From Scatosoma sp900555925 (lineage in GTDB: Bacteria > Bacillota > Clostridia > Christensenellales > Borkfalkiaceae), in contig CAUGYD010000004.1 in NCBI GenBank assembly GCA_959603585.1, positions 1 through 64,000 on the forward strand: a stretch of 64,000 nt of DNA. Reading direction: 5' to 3'. Position 1 is the stretch's first letter. Each line of letters begins with the position of its first letter. Under the pieces are notes generated by a model, which made no database searches, had not been told where the DNA came from, and saw nothing but the letters and a program-made list of their open reading frames with translations. Of this stretch, positions 1-7,071 are shown one piece after another. A program made the translations under genes and the position numbers.

Positions 1-912
1 GAAAAAGCCCACGCGTATGCGGAAGAAGTTGCGGAAGCGTTTTTCAAAAATTACGAATGCGTGATCGCAACGCACACGGATACCGAAACGGTTCACAGCC
101 ACATTATCGTAAACGCGGTTGATCCGATTACGGGGAAAAAGTTGCAATTCGGTAAAGCGGAATACGCCGCGATGAAAGACGAAGTCAATCGAATCGGAAA
201 AGAACACGGGTACACCGAAACGGAATTTCGGAAGCGCGGCAAAAACAGCCGAACGGCGGCAGAAAAGAAAATTATATTAAAAGGGGGAACGAGTTGGAAA
301 GAAGAACTGCGCGAAGTCATAGCCGAAGCGGTAAAGAAAACGAAATCGCCCGAAGCGTTCAAAAAATATCTTGACGAATGTTACGGCGTAAAAATCACGC
401 GGGACGGAAAGGATTATTCCTATCTGCACCCGAACAAACAAAAGCCTGTTCGAGGGGCGAAACTCGGAGAAAATTATACGAAGACGGAGGTAATCAAAAG
501 AATTGGAGAACAGAATTACAGGCAGAAGTCCGGAGCGTATATCGGACGAAGAAGTGGATTTGAGGGAAAATCCGTCGGCAATCGAACTGTGCGAAGAGGT
601 AAAACGGTTGACGGCGGAAACGCGGGAAGCATTATTAGAGCAAGCCTTAGCGGTATCGAACGAGAAATGCAACGCCTTAATTTCGCGGCTGAATGCGCGG
701 GTGGAGGACTTGACGCAGCAAGTGAGGAGCGTAGAATGGACGAACGACGCGCTCGTGAGGAGGCTGAAAGAAGACGTAGAGCAGCTGACGAAAGATATGA
801 AAGAGGACAATCGGAACTTGCTGTCGAGCCTGCGGATAACGCTTCAAAGGATAACGGAAACGGTAACGGAAATACAGCGGCAAGTAAGTACAACTATGGC
901 AAAGGCGACTGA
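1..912 (+). CDS. Relaxase/mobilisation nuclease, 5' end outside window
   Basis: Open from the first base, so the N-terminus lies outside the window. Visible residues 25-38 read HTDTETVHSHIIVN, the histidine-rich metal motif (HxHxxxN type) of Relaxase/MobA-family nucleases that nick oriT and carry the strand during conjugative mobilisation. The catalytic tyrosine region is not in view. The C-terminal third is rich in R, E and A, then low-complexity GNGNGN. From 503 on, its codons also lie under another long gene in a second frame, which probably explains the odd, highly charged tail. A TnpW-like gene and a serine recombinase follow, as in Tn4451-type mobilisable transposons (TnpZ-like role). 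Family call is firm; the exact MOB class is not. Confidence 0.85.
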   Translation, partial: EKAHAYAEEVAEAFFKNYECVIATHTDTETVHSHIIVNAVDPITGKKLQFGKAEYAAMKDEVNRIGKEHGYTETEFRKRGKNSRTAAEKKIILKGGTSWKEELREVIAEAVKKTKSPEAFKKYLDECYGVKITRDGKDYSYLHPNKQKPVRGAKLGENYTKTEVIKRIGEQNYRQKSGAYIGRRSGFEGKSVGNRTVRRGKTVDGGNAGSIIRASLSGIEREMQRLNFAAECAGGGLDAASEERRMDERRAREEAERRRRAADERYERGQSELAVEPADNASKDNGNGNGNTAASKYNYGKGD

Positions 913-1147
913 CGAGGCGACAGAGTTATTAAAAGAGAGAATCGCGCTTGCCGCGGACGATGCCGCCGAAGTAATCGATGCTCACACGAAAGAACTTAAG
1001 AAAAAGGTGCAAAGTCTCGAAAAAGAGGTGGATAAAGCGAAAGAAGAAATCTATTACGAGCGAGGCTTTCGGAAATTCTTTTTCTGGCTGACGCCGGTAT
1101 TATTGATTGCGCAGGGAATCTTGACTGCAATTTTACTGTTGAGATAA
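503..1147 (+). CDS. Coiled-coil membrane protein overlapping relaxase out of frame
   Basis: A 214-residue protein starting at TTG 503 with GGAGG at 486-490. It shares its first 410 bp with the relaxase gene in another frame. Residues about 25-190 are charged heptad-like coiled coil (many EV, RL and LKE repeats). Residues about 193-213 form one hydrophobic membrane segment (FFFWLTPVLLIAQGILTAILLL) at the C-terminus. The coil continues unbroken from the overlap into the unshared 235 bp, which argues that the frame is really translated. A role as a mobilisation accessory protein anchoring the relaxosome at the membrane is inference from position only. Confidence 0.7.
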   Translation: MENRITGRSPERISDEEVDLRENPSAIELCEEVKRLTAETREALLEQALAVSNEKCNALISRLNARVEDLTQQVRSVEWTNDALVRRLKEDVEQLTKDMKEDNRNLLSSLRITLQRITETVTEIQRQVSTTMAKATDEATELLKERIALAADDAAEVIDAHTKELKKKVQSLEKEVDKAKEEIYYERGFRKFFFWLTPVLLIAQGILTAILLLR

Positions 1148-1348
1148 AAACGAACAATCCGACGATTGAAAGTGATGTTGCTTTCAATCGCCGGAGCCGA
1201 CGCACAAAGGGGCAATACGGTATATAGAGTTAGCCGGAATGATATTGCGGAGTAAGTAATAAAGGGTGTAACGGCGAAAAGCAGAAGGGGTTTTACAGGA
1301 TAAGGGTAGAACGGAAAAGACAACAAATAAGAAATTAAGAGAGGAAAA

Positions 1349-1561
1349 GTGGCGAGAAATAAGAAGGAAGTAAACGATATCGGATACTTGTCCGCACCGA
1401 AAACGAGTGTAAAGATGAGTATCAAAGGGGCAGATTATTTGGTGGAGAGTTATTTTATCGGAAAGAAAAATATACACGATACGCTAATCGTTTTAGCGGA
1501 AAGGGAGGCGTATGAGGAAATGTTGAAATCAAGAAAAATTAAAGGAGGATGCGAGGTATGA
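1349..1561 (+). CDS. TnpW-like small transposon protein
   Basis: Seventy residues from GTG 1349, with AGAGAGG at 1338-1344. The middle (KTSVKMSIKGADYLVESYFIG, split around residues 19-39) and the following helix (TLIVLAEREAYEEML) match the general layout of TnpW-type proteins: a beta-hairpin 'R.I...Y.V...F' followed by 'ki.rLi..ea'. These sit directly upstream of large serine recombinase genes in Tn4451-like elements. Their molecular role is not established. The neighbour downstream is indeed a serine recombinase, which supports the call. A generic small DNA-binding accessory protein is the alternative. Confidence 0.55.
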   Translation: MARNKKEVNDIGYLSAPKTSVKMSIKGADYLVESYFIGKKNIHDTLIVLAEREAYEEMLKSRKIKGGCEV

Positions 1562-1647
1562 ACAGCTTGAGCTATTACGAAAAATATGGTAAAATAAAGG
1601 CAAGTGAAAAAATTGCTTCGGTTCGGGAGGTAAAACATGGAACCTAA
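1558..1647 (+). CDS. Possible 29-residue peptide between tnpW-like and recombinase genes
   Basis: ATG 1558 overlaps the tnpW-like stop by 4 bases (ATGA) and the frame runs 29 codons, ending 10 bases inside the recombinase gene. AAAGGAGG (1544-1551) lies 6 bases upstream, a good ribosome-binding site. The peptide (MNSLSYYEKYGKIKA...) has no family I recognise. It may be a real small protein or simply a translational-coupling device for the recombinase. Confidence 0.35.
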   Translation: MNSLSYYEKYGKIKASEKIASVREVKHGT

Positions 1648-1858
1648 GCGGAATAAAAATTACATAGCAGGCATTTATTTGAGATTAAGCCGCGACGACG
1701 AGCGCGCAGGAGAATCGCTTTCTATCGAGAATCAGAAAATACTCGTAACGAAATACGTAAAAGAAAAAGGCTGGGAGATAAAAGACGTATATGTCGACGA
1801 CGGCTATTCGGGAACGAATTTCGATCGCCCCGCCACAAGAGAACTGTACGCACCCTAA
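1637..1858 (+). pseudogene. Large serine recombinase, truncated after N-terminal catalytic part
   Basis: Starts at ATG 1637 behind CGGGAGG (1624-1630). Residues 9-20 (YIAGIYLRLSRD) carry the catalytic serine in the resolvase-fold context 'YLRLSRDDE', followed by SLSIENQK and VDDGYSGTNFDRP, as in TnpX-type large serine recombinases. Those proteins are about 500 residues or more; this one stops at 73. After DRP the family normally continues into the rest of the catalytic domain, but here the sequence changes at about 1838 to an unrelated ATRELYAP and a stop. No other piece of the recombinase domain or zinc ribbon occurs in the window, so the element that carried the relaxase cannot excise on its own. 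Confidence 0.85.
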
Positions 1859-1875
1859 TGGTAAATTAGAGTGCG
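1846..1875. repeat. Inverted repeat at the recombinase break
   Basis: Thirteen-base arms TACGCACCCTAAT (1848-1860) and ATTAGAGTGCGTA (about 1866-1878) pair with one mismatch around a 5-base spacer, just after the recombinase reading frame breaks. AATTAGAGTGC also occurs in reverse complement near 19880. It could be a terminator-like hairpin, a recombination site or a chance structure. Confidence 0.4.
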
Positions 1876-1936
1876 TATATTTCTTTTCTGTCGAATATTT
1901 CGGCATAATTGTAAGAAGATGAATATAAAAACGGAC

Positions 1937-1967
1937 AGCCGGGCGATTTTATTCGCTCGGCTTTTTC
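1937..1967 (+). terminator. Rho-independent terminator
   Basis: Ten-base stem AGCCGGGCGA / TCGCTCGGCT (one G-U) with a six-base loop, followed by TTTTTC. It would stop transcription entering from the mobilisation genes. Confidence 0.7.
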
Positions 1968-2085
1968 TATACCCAAAATTAAACGCATTTACGGAAAATA
2001 CGAGAAAAAACCACTTTTTCAGAATGCTTTACCGAGAATTGCTCCGATTTATCGCCTTTCGTCATTTTCGTTGTAGCACAGTAAA

Positions 2086-2300
2086 AATCGGAAGTCAACG
2101 GGAAAAATTGTCGCTGAAAACTTTAATAATACCAAGAGTCGGACTCAATTTCGAGTTTGGCTCTTTTTTCATTTATGCAACAATTTTGTCCTTTGTCGTT
2201 GACTTCCGGGATTGCGACTTTAACTCGCAGAGATATTTGCTTTTTCCGGTGCTACCCCGTTTATGCCGAAAGGCGAAAAATAAATCGGAGGTAAATCCAA
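2086..2300 (+). promoter_or_regulatory. Structured leader before the cargo operon
   Basis: CGGAAGTCAACG (about 2090-2101) recurs as the perfect reverse complement CGTTGACTTCCG (about 2198-2209), enclosing a terminator-like hairpin at 2135-2164 (12 pairs, three G-U, then TTTTTT). A GCC-GAAA-GGC mini-hairpin lies near 2266-2275. All sit upstream of the first cargo gene at 2301. The layout suggests a folded leader or attenuator for the operon that follows. I found no convincing sigma-A promoter in it, so where the RNA begins is unknown. Stretch 1859-2300 contains no gene I would support. Confidence 0.45.
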
Positions 2301-2573
2301 ATGAAAAAAGTAGTTTATTCAATCAGAAAAGTTAAAGGAAACTTTGACGAAAAGATTTCCGGTCTCGGATTTCTTAACGACGAAGGAACGTTATTCTGCA
2401 AATGCGTTTCTAAAAACGGAAAGCGTTATACCCGCGCTTTCGATGACGTCGAAAAGAATTGCCACCCGATAATCGGAAAAGAAAATGAGTTCAAAGGTTA
2501 CGTAACTATGTATTACGAATACGAAGGCAGAGATATCGAAGTCGAATATTCGGTGTGGTATAAAACGGTATAA
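2301..2573 (+). CDS. Small ICE cargo protein, function unknown
   Basis: Ninety residues, ATG 2301 behind ATCGGAGGT. No family recognised. The product is beta-rich and aromatic, without signal peptide or membrane segment, and contains two cysteines (CKCVS) near residue 35. It is the first gene of a closely packed run (2301-5879) with strong Shine-Dalgarno sites and very short gaps, typical of the early-expressed cargo modules of Clostridial conjugative elements that carry ArdA and PcfK/PcfJ-type proteins. Confidence 0.65.
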   Translation: MKKVVYSIRKVKGNFDEKISGLGFLNDEGTLFCKCVSKNGKRYTRAFDDVEKNCHPIIGKENEFKGYVTMYYEYEGRDIEVEYSVWYKTV

Positions 2574-2585
2574 GGAGTAAGAAAA

Positions 2586-2792
2586 ATGGCTGAATATCAA
2601 CACTTTGACGGTGAAACCTATATAACTTTCAATATCGTATATGCGACCGAAAAAGAAGTCCGACTTGCTATTACTAATCGTGGCAAAATCAGCGTTCTGA
2701 CCTATGACTTATATACAGACGAAAACGGCAAATATTTTGAATACGGCTGTATGTATGAAAAAATTTATATCGAAGATTTTGAGGTAATGTGA
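2586..2792 (+). CDS. Small ICE cargo protein (LPD28-like fold suspected)
   Basis: Sixty-eight residues, ATG 2586, with TAAGGAG 9 bases upstream and 12 bases after the previous stop. The sequence VRLAITNRGKISVLTYDLYTDENG and the end YEKIYIEDFEVM resemble, from memory, the small LPD28-type domain of large polyvalent proteins in conjugative elements and phages. A profile search would be needed to confirm this. No catalytic residues are evident. Function unknown. Confidence 0.6.
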   Translation: MAEYQHFDGETYITFNIVYATEKEVRLAITNRGKISVLTYDLYTDENGKYFEYGCMYEKIYIEDFEVM

Positions 2793-2793
2793 A

Positions 2794-2892
2794 ATGGATA
2801 AACCAATTATTGATTTAGAAGAATTGCTTGACGAAGCAAAAGACAGGATTGAAGAAAAACTTATTATCGAAGGAGAAATTGAAAATGTGTGA
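2794..2892 (+). CDS. 32-residue acidic peptide upstream of ardA
   Basis: ATG 2794 lies one base after the preceding stop with GAGGT at 2781-2785, and the frame ends 8 bases inside ardA. The product (MDKPIIDLEELLDEAKDRIE...) is a single acidic amphipathic helix. Position and a good ribosome-binding site favour a real small gene coupled to ardA, but it is short enough that chance cannot be excluded. Confidence 0.4.
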   Translation: MDKPIIDLEELLDEAKDRIEEKLIIEGEIENV

Positions 2893-3433
2893 CAATATAA
2901 AAATCGTTATAGGCTCGTGGGGTTCATACAACGAATGTAACGAAAGAGCGTTGGGCTCGAAATGGCTTGACCTTTCGGACTATTCCGACTGGGACGAAAT
3001 TGTAGAAGAACTTAAAAAAGAAGGCTTTGAACTCGACGGCATAGACGAAGAACTGTTTATACAAGACGTTGAAGGTATCGAAGACCGTTCCGTAAACTGG
3101 GATTACGTCAATCCCGAAAAGTTATTCAATACATTGAAAGAATCGGGCGTTTTGGACGACGATTACAAATACAAAGTATTCTGTGCTTTCCTTGAAGTTC
3201 GTTGCTACGACGATTTTGAAGAAAAAGTCAACTCGCACGGCGACCGCTGGGACGATTGTATCAATCTTTGGAGCGGCTACTCGTGGGAAGATTACGGCAA
3301 AGAAATGCTCGACTGTTGCGGCTACGAAATACCCGAACATATTTTAGACTTTATAGACCTTGAACGCTACGGAAGATACTGCGGCGAAGAAACGCTTTCC
3401 GAATACAGCGACGGTCTTATTGAAATTTATTAA
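2885..3433 (+). CDS. ardA: Antirestriction protein ArdA
   Basis: 182 residues from ATG 2885, with AGGAGA at 2871-2876. Upstream in-frame starts lack a ribosome-binding site. The opening IKIVIGSWGSYNECNERALGSKWLDL matches the ArdA N-terminal pattern (I.vg....Yn.G...G.WldL). The protein is strongly acidic throughout with many D, E and Y, as expected of a DNA mimic, and its length fits ArdA (about 165-185). ArdA binds type I restriction enzymes in place of DNA and protects incoming mobile DNA. An hsdS fragment of a type I system sits 3.3 kb downstream, but as a broken piece. Confidence 0.85.
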   Translation: MCDNIKIVIGSWGSYNECNERALGSKWLDLSDYSDWDEIVEELKKEGFELDGIDEELFIQDVEGIEDRSVNWDYVNPEKLFNTLKESGVLDDDYKYKVFCAFLEVRCYDDFEEKVNSHGDRWDDCINLWSGYSWEDYGKEMLDCCGYEIPEHILDFIDLERYGRYCGEETLSEYSDGLIEIY

Positions 3434-3452
3434 ACAAAAAGGAGTTTTTACT

Positions 3453-3866
3453 ATGAATATTACAATCGAAAACAAAAAACAAAAAGCAATCGAACTTATG
3501 CAAAAATTAGACATTTATAAACCGTATATCAAAGGCTTTAAGGAAAAAACCGACGTTTGCTTCTTTGAATGCTTCGGCGGTTACTGGGCTTATCAAGAGC
3601 CTGAATTGATGGCTAAAATCAAAGAATTTGAAGAACAATACAACGTTCTCGTATATGCCGTAACACACGAATATACGGATTTCGGCGAATGTTACGACTT
3701 TCTCTACATATCCGACTACGAAGAAGAATGGGACGAAATGCTGTATAAGCAAGGCAGAACGTTCTATGCTTACGCCTACGTTTGGAACAAAACCGACGAT
3801 TGCTGCTCGGAGTTCGGTACAATAGGCGTCTGCTCGTTCGGCGGTGGAATTAAACGTGTGGCGTGA
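3453..3866 (+). CDS. Acidic ICE cargo protein, function unknown
   Basis: 137 residues from ATG 3453 with AAAAAGGAG 9 bases upstream. The longer frame reaching back into ardA is rejected. No family recognised. It is rich in aromatic and acidic residues (FFECFGGYWAYQEPEL; DFLYISDYEEEWDEML), a composition similar to ArdA, and could be another DNA-mimic or anti-defence protein. That is only inference from charge and position between ardA and further cargo genes. Confidence 0.6.
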   Translation: MNITIENKKQKAIELMQKLDIYKPYIKGFKEKTDVCFFECFGGYWAYQEPELMAKIKEFEEQYNVLVYAVTHEYTDFGECYDFLYISDYEEEWDEMLYKQGRTFYAYAYVWNKTDDCCSEFGTIGVCSFGGGIKRVA

Positions 3867-3874
3867 GGTGAAAT

Positions 3875-4063
3875 ATGAAAGAGTATAAAGCAATGGCACA
3901 TATAAACTCGCTGAACGGCGAACTTGCCGAAATAACGGTACTCGAAAAAGTCGGCGATAATGATTACATAGTGGACTACAAGGGCGTGAAATGTCACGCT
4001 CTTTTTAATTGGTTTGTTTGTCAATTTTACGCCGACGACGTTTACGGGAGAGTTAAACAATGA
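3875..4063 (+). CDS. Small ICE cargo protein, function unknown
   Basis: Sixty-two residues, ATG 3875 with GTGAGGTG upstream and an 8-base gap from the previous stop. It is a beta-strand-rich small domain (HINSLNGELAEITVLEKVGDNDYIVDYKGVKCHALFN), of a kind I remember as common next to ArdA in Clostridial conjugative elements. No known catalytic motif. Its stop overlaps the next start (ATGA), so the two are translationally coupled. Confidence 0.6.
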   Translation: MKEYKAMAHINSLNGELAEITVLEKVGDNDYIVDYKGVKCHALFNWFVCQFYADDVYGRVKQ

Positions 4064-4236
4064 GATACATTTTCTATCACTACAATCAATACGGCACGCT
4101 CGTTTTCGACTATTACGATGACGAAACGCACGTTACGCAATCGTATGTGTTCTATTCGCTTAAACAGGCTGTAAGCAAATTCAGGCACGACAACGGTTTG
4201 CAGTATAAACGTATCAAAATTTCAAAATTATTCTAA
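4060..4236 (+). CDS. 58-residue ICE cargo protein, function unknown
   Basis: ATG 4060 overlaps the preceding stop by 4 bases and the frame ends with TAA 4234-4236. The product MRYIFYHYNQYGTLVFDYYD... is very rich in tyrosine and phenylalanine at its start and basic at its end (YKRIKISKLF). The tight coupling, and a strong ribosome-binding site for the next gene immediately after, support it as real despite its length. Confidence 0.55.
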   Translation: MRYIFYHYNQYGTLVFDYYDDETHVTQSYVFYSLKQAVSKFRHDNGLQYKRIKISKLF

Positions 4237-4249
4237 GGAGATAATCACT

Positions 4250-4624
4250 ATGGCTAATATCAAAGACTTGAAAAAATACGTGGGTTACGAGTTTTCGTCC
4301 GGCTGTTATACAGGCGACGACTACAAATCGTTTCAGACCAAATACATAAATTTCTTAAAAACAATGTGTAGAAATAACCACTGGCAACTTGTAAACGTCG
4401 GTAGAAATCATTACTGCTTTTCGGCGTTTATAAAGAGCGCGGAAAACAAATGCGTTTACGTATCTATATCCGACGTTCGCTACTTTTCCGACGAGTGGTA
4501 TAACCACATACTTATCCGCACGGCGAAAAACGAAACGGACTACCGCGGTGGGTTCAACAACTATACGACGCTCGACGGTTTGGAAGGTAAGGCTTGCGAA
4601 TTGCTTGACGACTTACCGTTTTAA
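4250..4624 (+). CDS. ICE cargo protein, function unknown
   Basis: 124 residues, ATG 4250 behind AAGGAGATAATC. No signal peptide or membrane segment. It begins with a short helix (MANIKDLKKYVGYEF), then a beta-rich stretch with HWQLVNVGRNHYCFSAFIK and VYVSISDVRYF, and ends in an acidic helix (GKACELLDDLPF). I do not recognise the family. Same operon and base composition as its neighbours. Confidence 0.6.
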   Translation: MANIKDLKKYVGYEFSSGCYTGDDYKSFQTKYINFLKTMCRNNHWQLVNVGRNHYCFSAFIKSAENKCVYVSISDVRYFSDEWYNHILIRTAKNETDYRGGFNNYTTLDGLEGKACELLDDLPF

Positions 4625-4636
4625 GGAGATACGAAA

Positions 4637-4849
4637 ATGAAATTATCGACAGAAACCCTATATCGCCTTTGCAACAAATATCAATGGTTTACAAGCGGCG
4701 ATTGCACGCAATATGAAAAAATGTTTGAGCGAAACAAACAAGGAGCGAGCCTTGAAACGCTTGCAACGATTATTTGGCTTTGCTCGGTCGGATACGAAGA
4801 AAAACAAATATTAGAAATACTCGAAAAGGAGTGTAAAAACGATGATTAA
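4637..4849 (+). CDS. Small helical ICE protein upstream of PcfK-like gene
   Basis: Seventy residues, ATG 4637 with AAGGAGATACGAAA. Entirely helical by pattern (LSTETLYRLCNKYQWFTSGD; SLETLATIIWLCSVGYEEKQILEILEKE), with two tryptophans and three cysteines. It overlaps the next gene by 8 bases, so the pair is likely produced together. The size and helical layout resemble small proteins regularly found before PcfK-like genes. Function unknown. Confidence 0.6.
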   Translation: MKLSTETLYRLCNKYQWFTSGDCTQYEKMFERNKQGASLETLATIIWLCSVGYEEKQILEILEKECKNDD

Positions 4850-5879
4850 GTTAAATCTTACACCGCAAAATAAGCAGGAAGAACTTATCCTTACTTATTT
4901 ACAAAACAATGCGAGCGAAACCCTTGCCGACAAGATAAATAACGGCACTCCGTTTGAGAAAGACGGACACCCTTTGTTGAACAAGAAAACGCTTTCCGGT
5001 TTTATGAAATATGCTTGCGACGAAGCGAGAAAACTTGCCGAAAAAGGTGCTAATTCCGCTTGTATTGACGACGTTACCGTGTACGGTTGGGCTATCCACT
5101 TTTTTGAAGAAGATTCAATCGAAGGCACGCTTTATACCATAGACGGCGAAGAATACAAACCCGCGCCGAAAAAGGTTGCTACAACAAAGCCTGTAACGGT
5201 AAAACCGCAACCAACGAAACCGCAGAATTTACAGTTTTCTATTTTCGATAAAATCGACGATACCGACGTTAAAGACACCAAAACGGATACTTTAACTACT
5301 AAAACCGATACAAACGACGATGAAACGGATATGCCGTCGGAAGAAGAAATGCAGGAAATTTTCGCCCAAGTTCACGAAGAAGAACAACGCAAAAAAGGCA
5401 ATCCTACGTATCAAAAATATACGGCGTATCAGGCAGAACACCCGACGGCAATCGTGGCATATCGTTTAGGCGATTTCTACGAAGTTTTAGGCGATAAAGC
5501 CGTGCTTCTCGGTAACGAACTCGACCTTACCATTACAAGCCGCGACGTGGGCTTAAAAGAGCGTATTCCGATGGTCGGTTTTCCTTATCACGCTGCTGAA
5601 AATTACTTTGCGAAAATCGTAAAATATCACGACTTGTATATCATCGAAAACGACAACGAAAAACAATTCATTGAACGCGTCGAAACAGCCGTTAATCGAC
5701 ATATAGACTTAGATACGGGCGAAATTCTTACAGAAGAAGAAATGCGGGAGTTCGACGGAGATATCGAAGAACCCGACGACGTTCTCGCAGAAGAAAAAGA
5801 ACTTGCCAAAGGCTTTGAACCTTCCGCCGTGTGCAAACTCGAAGAGATACTCGGCGACGTCTTTATCGTGGAGGTGTAA
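4842..5879 (+). CDS. PcfK-like protein fused to a MutS domain-I-like module
   Basis: 345 residues. Residues about 5-115 (EELILTYLQNNASETLADKIN; KTLSGFMKYACDEARKLAEKG; VTVYGWAIHFFEED) match the PcfK-like family of conjugative plasmids and ICEs. A Lys/Pro/Thr/Asp-rich linker covers about 115-180. Residues about 190-280 (YQKYTAYQAEHPTAIVAYRLGDFYEVLGDKA..., split; then LDLTITSRD, IPMVGFPYHAAENYFAKIV) follow domain I of MutS, the mismatch-reading module. The F212-Y213-E214 triplet corresponds to the MutS Phe-X-Glu motif that stacks on mismatched bases. No MutS clamp or ATPase follows. It may tie the element's processing complex to mispaired, hemimethylated or single-strand DNA; that role is inference. 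The next gene is pcfJ-like, the usual partner. Confidence 0.75.
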   Translation: MIKLNLTPQNKQEELILTYLQNNASETLADKINNGTPFEKDGHPLLNKKTLSGFMKYACDEARKLAEKGANSACIDDVTVYGWAIHFFEEDSIEGTLYTIDGEEYKPAPKKVATTKPVTVKPQPTKPQNLQFSIFDKIDDTDVKDTKTDTLTTKTDTNDDETDMPSEEEMQEIFAQVHEEEQRKKGNPTYQKYTAYQAEHPTAIVAYRLGDFYEVLGDKAVLLGNELDLTITSRDVGLKERIPMVGFPYHAAENYFAKIVKYHDLYIIENDNEKQFIERVETAVNRHIDLDTGEILTEEEMREFDGDIEEPDDVLAEEKELAKGFEPSAVCKLEEILGDVFIVEV

Positions 5880-5881
5880 CT

Positions 5882-7003
5882 ATGAAAAAAGAGAAAACAA
5901 AACCCATTCCGAAATACATAGTCGCTCGTATCAAAAAAGCCGACGCGCAAAATAACGTATGCCTTCCCGGCAGAACTCGTTTTTACTCATATCTTACGAA
6001 AAATGACGGCGAACTCGTCAAAGTAACCGTAGCCGTAAGAACGAAATATAAACAGTGGCTGTATAAACAGGTTGCCGTTCACGGTCTGAACTCGGATATT
6101 TGCTACGTCAAAGATATGGTTTTCCACTATATCGCAGGCTATTCCGTCGGTTGGTTTGAACAAGGGGCGCAAACCGCTCCGCGTTGGTATGAAAGCACCG
6201 AATGGGATTATTCCGAAGATAAATATTTCGACCCATTCGCCCCGGTCGTCAACCGTGAGTATTTAGACAAATTTCCTAAATATAAGTATTCCGCCGTAAA
6301 CCTTTACAAGGGCGTTGACGTTCTGAAATATCTACGCTTTTACGAGAAATATCCACAAATCGAATATCTTATGAAAGCGGGACTTGACGGCTACGCCTTC
6401 TCCAAGCAAATTTTGCAAGAAATCGGCAAAAACAAACGCTTTGCAAAATGGCTTATGAAAAATCGCGCAGAGTTAAGCCGAAACGATTATAACGTTGACG
6501 TTATTAAGGCTTCGTTCAGAACCGGCAGACCGCTTGCGGAATTGCAGAATATACGAAAAAATCAGCAGGCATTGAAAAAAGCCGTAGGCATATCCGAACT
6601 GCGAACGTTCTTCAAAAACGACCTTGAAAAATTCGTTACATATCTCGCAACACAAAAAACAAGCGTTTATTCCTACAACGATTATTTCAGAGCGTGCAAT
6701 TATCTCGGCTTGAATATGACCGAAGATAATCGTTTTACCTCCTTGAAAATAGTCCACATAAATTTTAGTAAATTATTGAAGAAAGAAAATACGTTTAAGG
6801 ACAGCGCACTCTCAATTAGCGATAAAAACGATAGCAAAATTTCGATAACTAATGAAAATATTAGTGATTTTCTATGTTTTATGATTTTGTTTTGGACTTC
6901 TATGCGTTCGTCAATTTTATCAATGAACCCTGATATTTTTTGTTGTTCATCAATGGTTGGGTATGCAATAGAAATCTTTTTCAATTCATCTGCTTGCAAG
7001 TGA
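5882..7003 (+). pseudogene. PcfJ-like gene, truncated and joined to antisense hsdS
   Basis: Starts at ATG 5882, two bases after the PcfK-like stop, with GGAGGTG upstream. Residues 1-284 (to MTEDNR, about 6733) have the PcfJ-like layout: an N-terminal domain with tryptophan-rich WYESTEWDYSEDKYFDPF, then helical ECF-like repeats (GLDGYAFSKQILQEIGKNKRFAKWLMKN; YNDYFRACNYLGLNMTED). PcfJ-like proteins normally continue well beyond this point. From about 6733 the frame reads through sequence that makes sense only on the other strand as hsdS, giving a meaningless 90-residue tail. So the gene is broken. Confidence 0.75.
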
Positions 7004-7068
7004 ACGATTGATTTACCTTGTGCTATTCGTGCAATAAAGGGAAAAAACTTCTCGAAAAAATATACCAC
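6733..7068 (-). pseudogene. hsdS: Type I restriction specificity subunit (hsdS), C-terminal fragment
   Basis: On the minus strand the frame reads FFEKFFPFIARIAQGKSIVHLQADELKKI (split), then SIAYPTIDEQQKISGFIDKIDERIEVQNKIIKHRKSL. This is the end of a target-recognition domain followed by the conserved coiled-coil spacer of HsdS (P...EQ.kI...l..iD..I). Only about 100 of the usual 380-430 residues are present, no hsdM or hsdR is nearby, and an in-frame stop precedes residue 1. Both ends abut unrelated plus-strand gene pieces, so it is an inverted insertion or recombination scar. HsdS genes often recombine by inversion, which may explain how a piece was left here. Confidence 0.75.
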
Positions 7069-7071
7069 TTA

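Noticed and set aside
1871..2335. 154-codon plus-strand open frame across the leader region
   Set aside because: It overlaps two hairpin terminators and the start of the gene at 2301, has no ribosome-binding site, and its residues look random.
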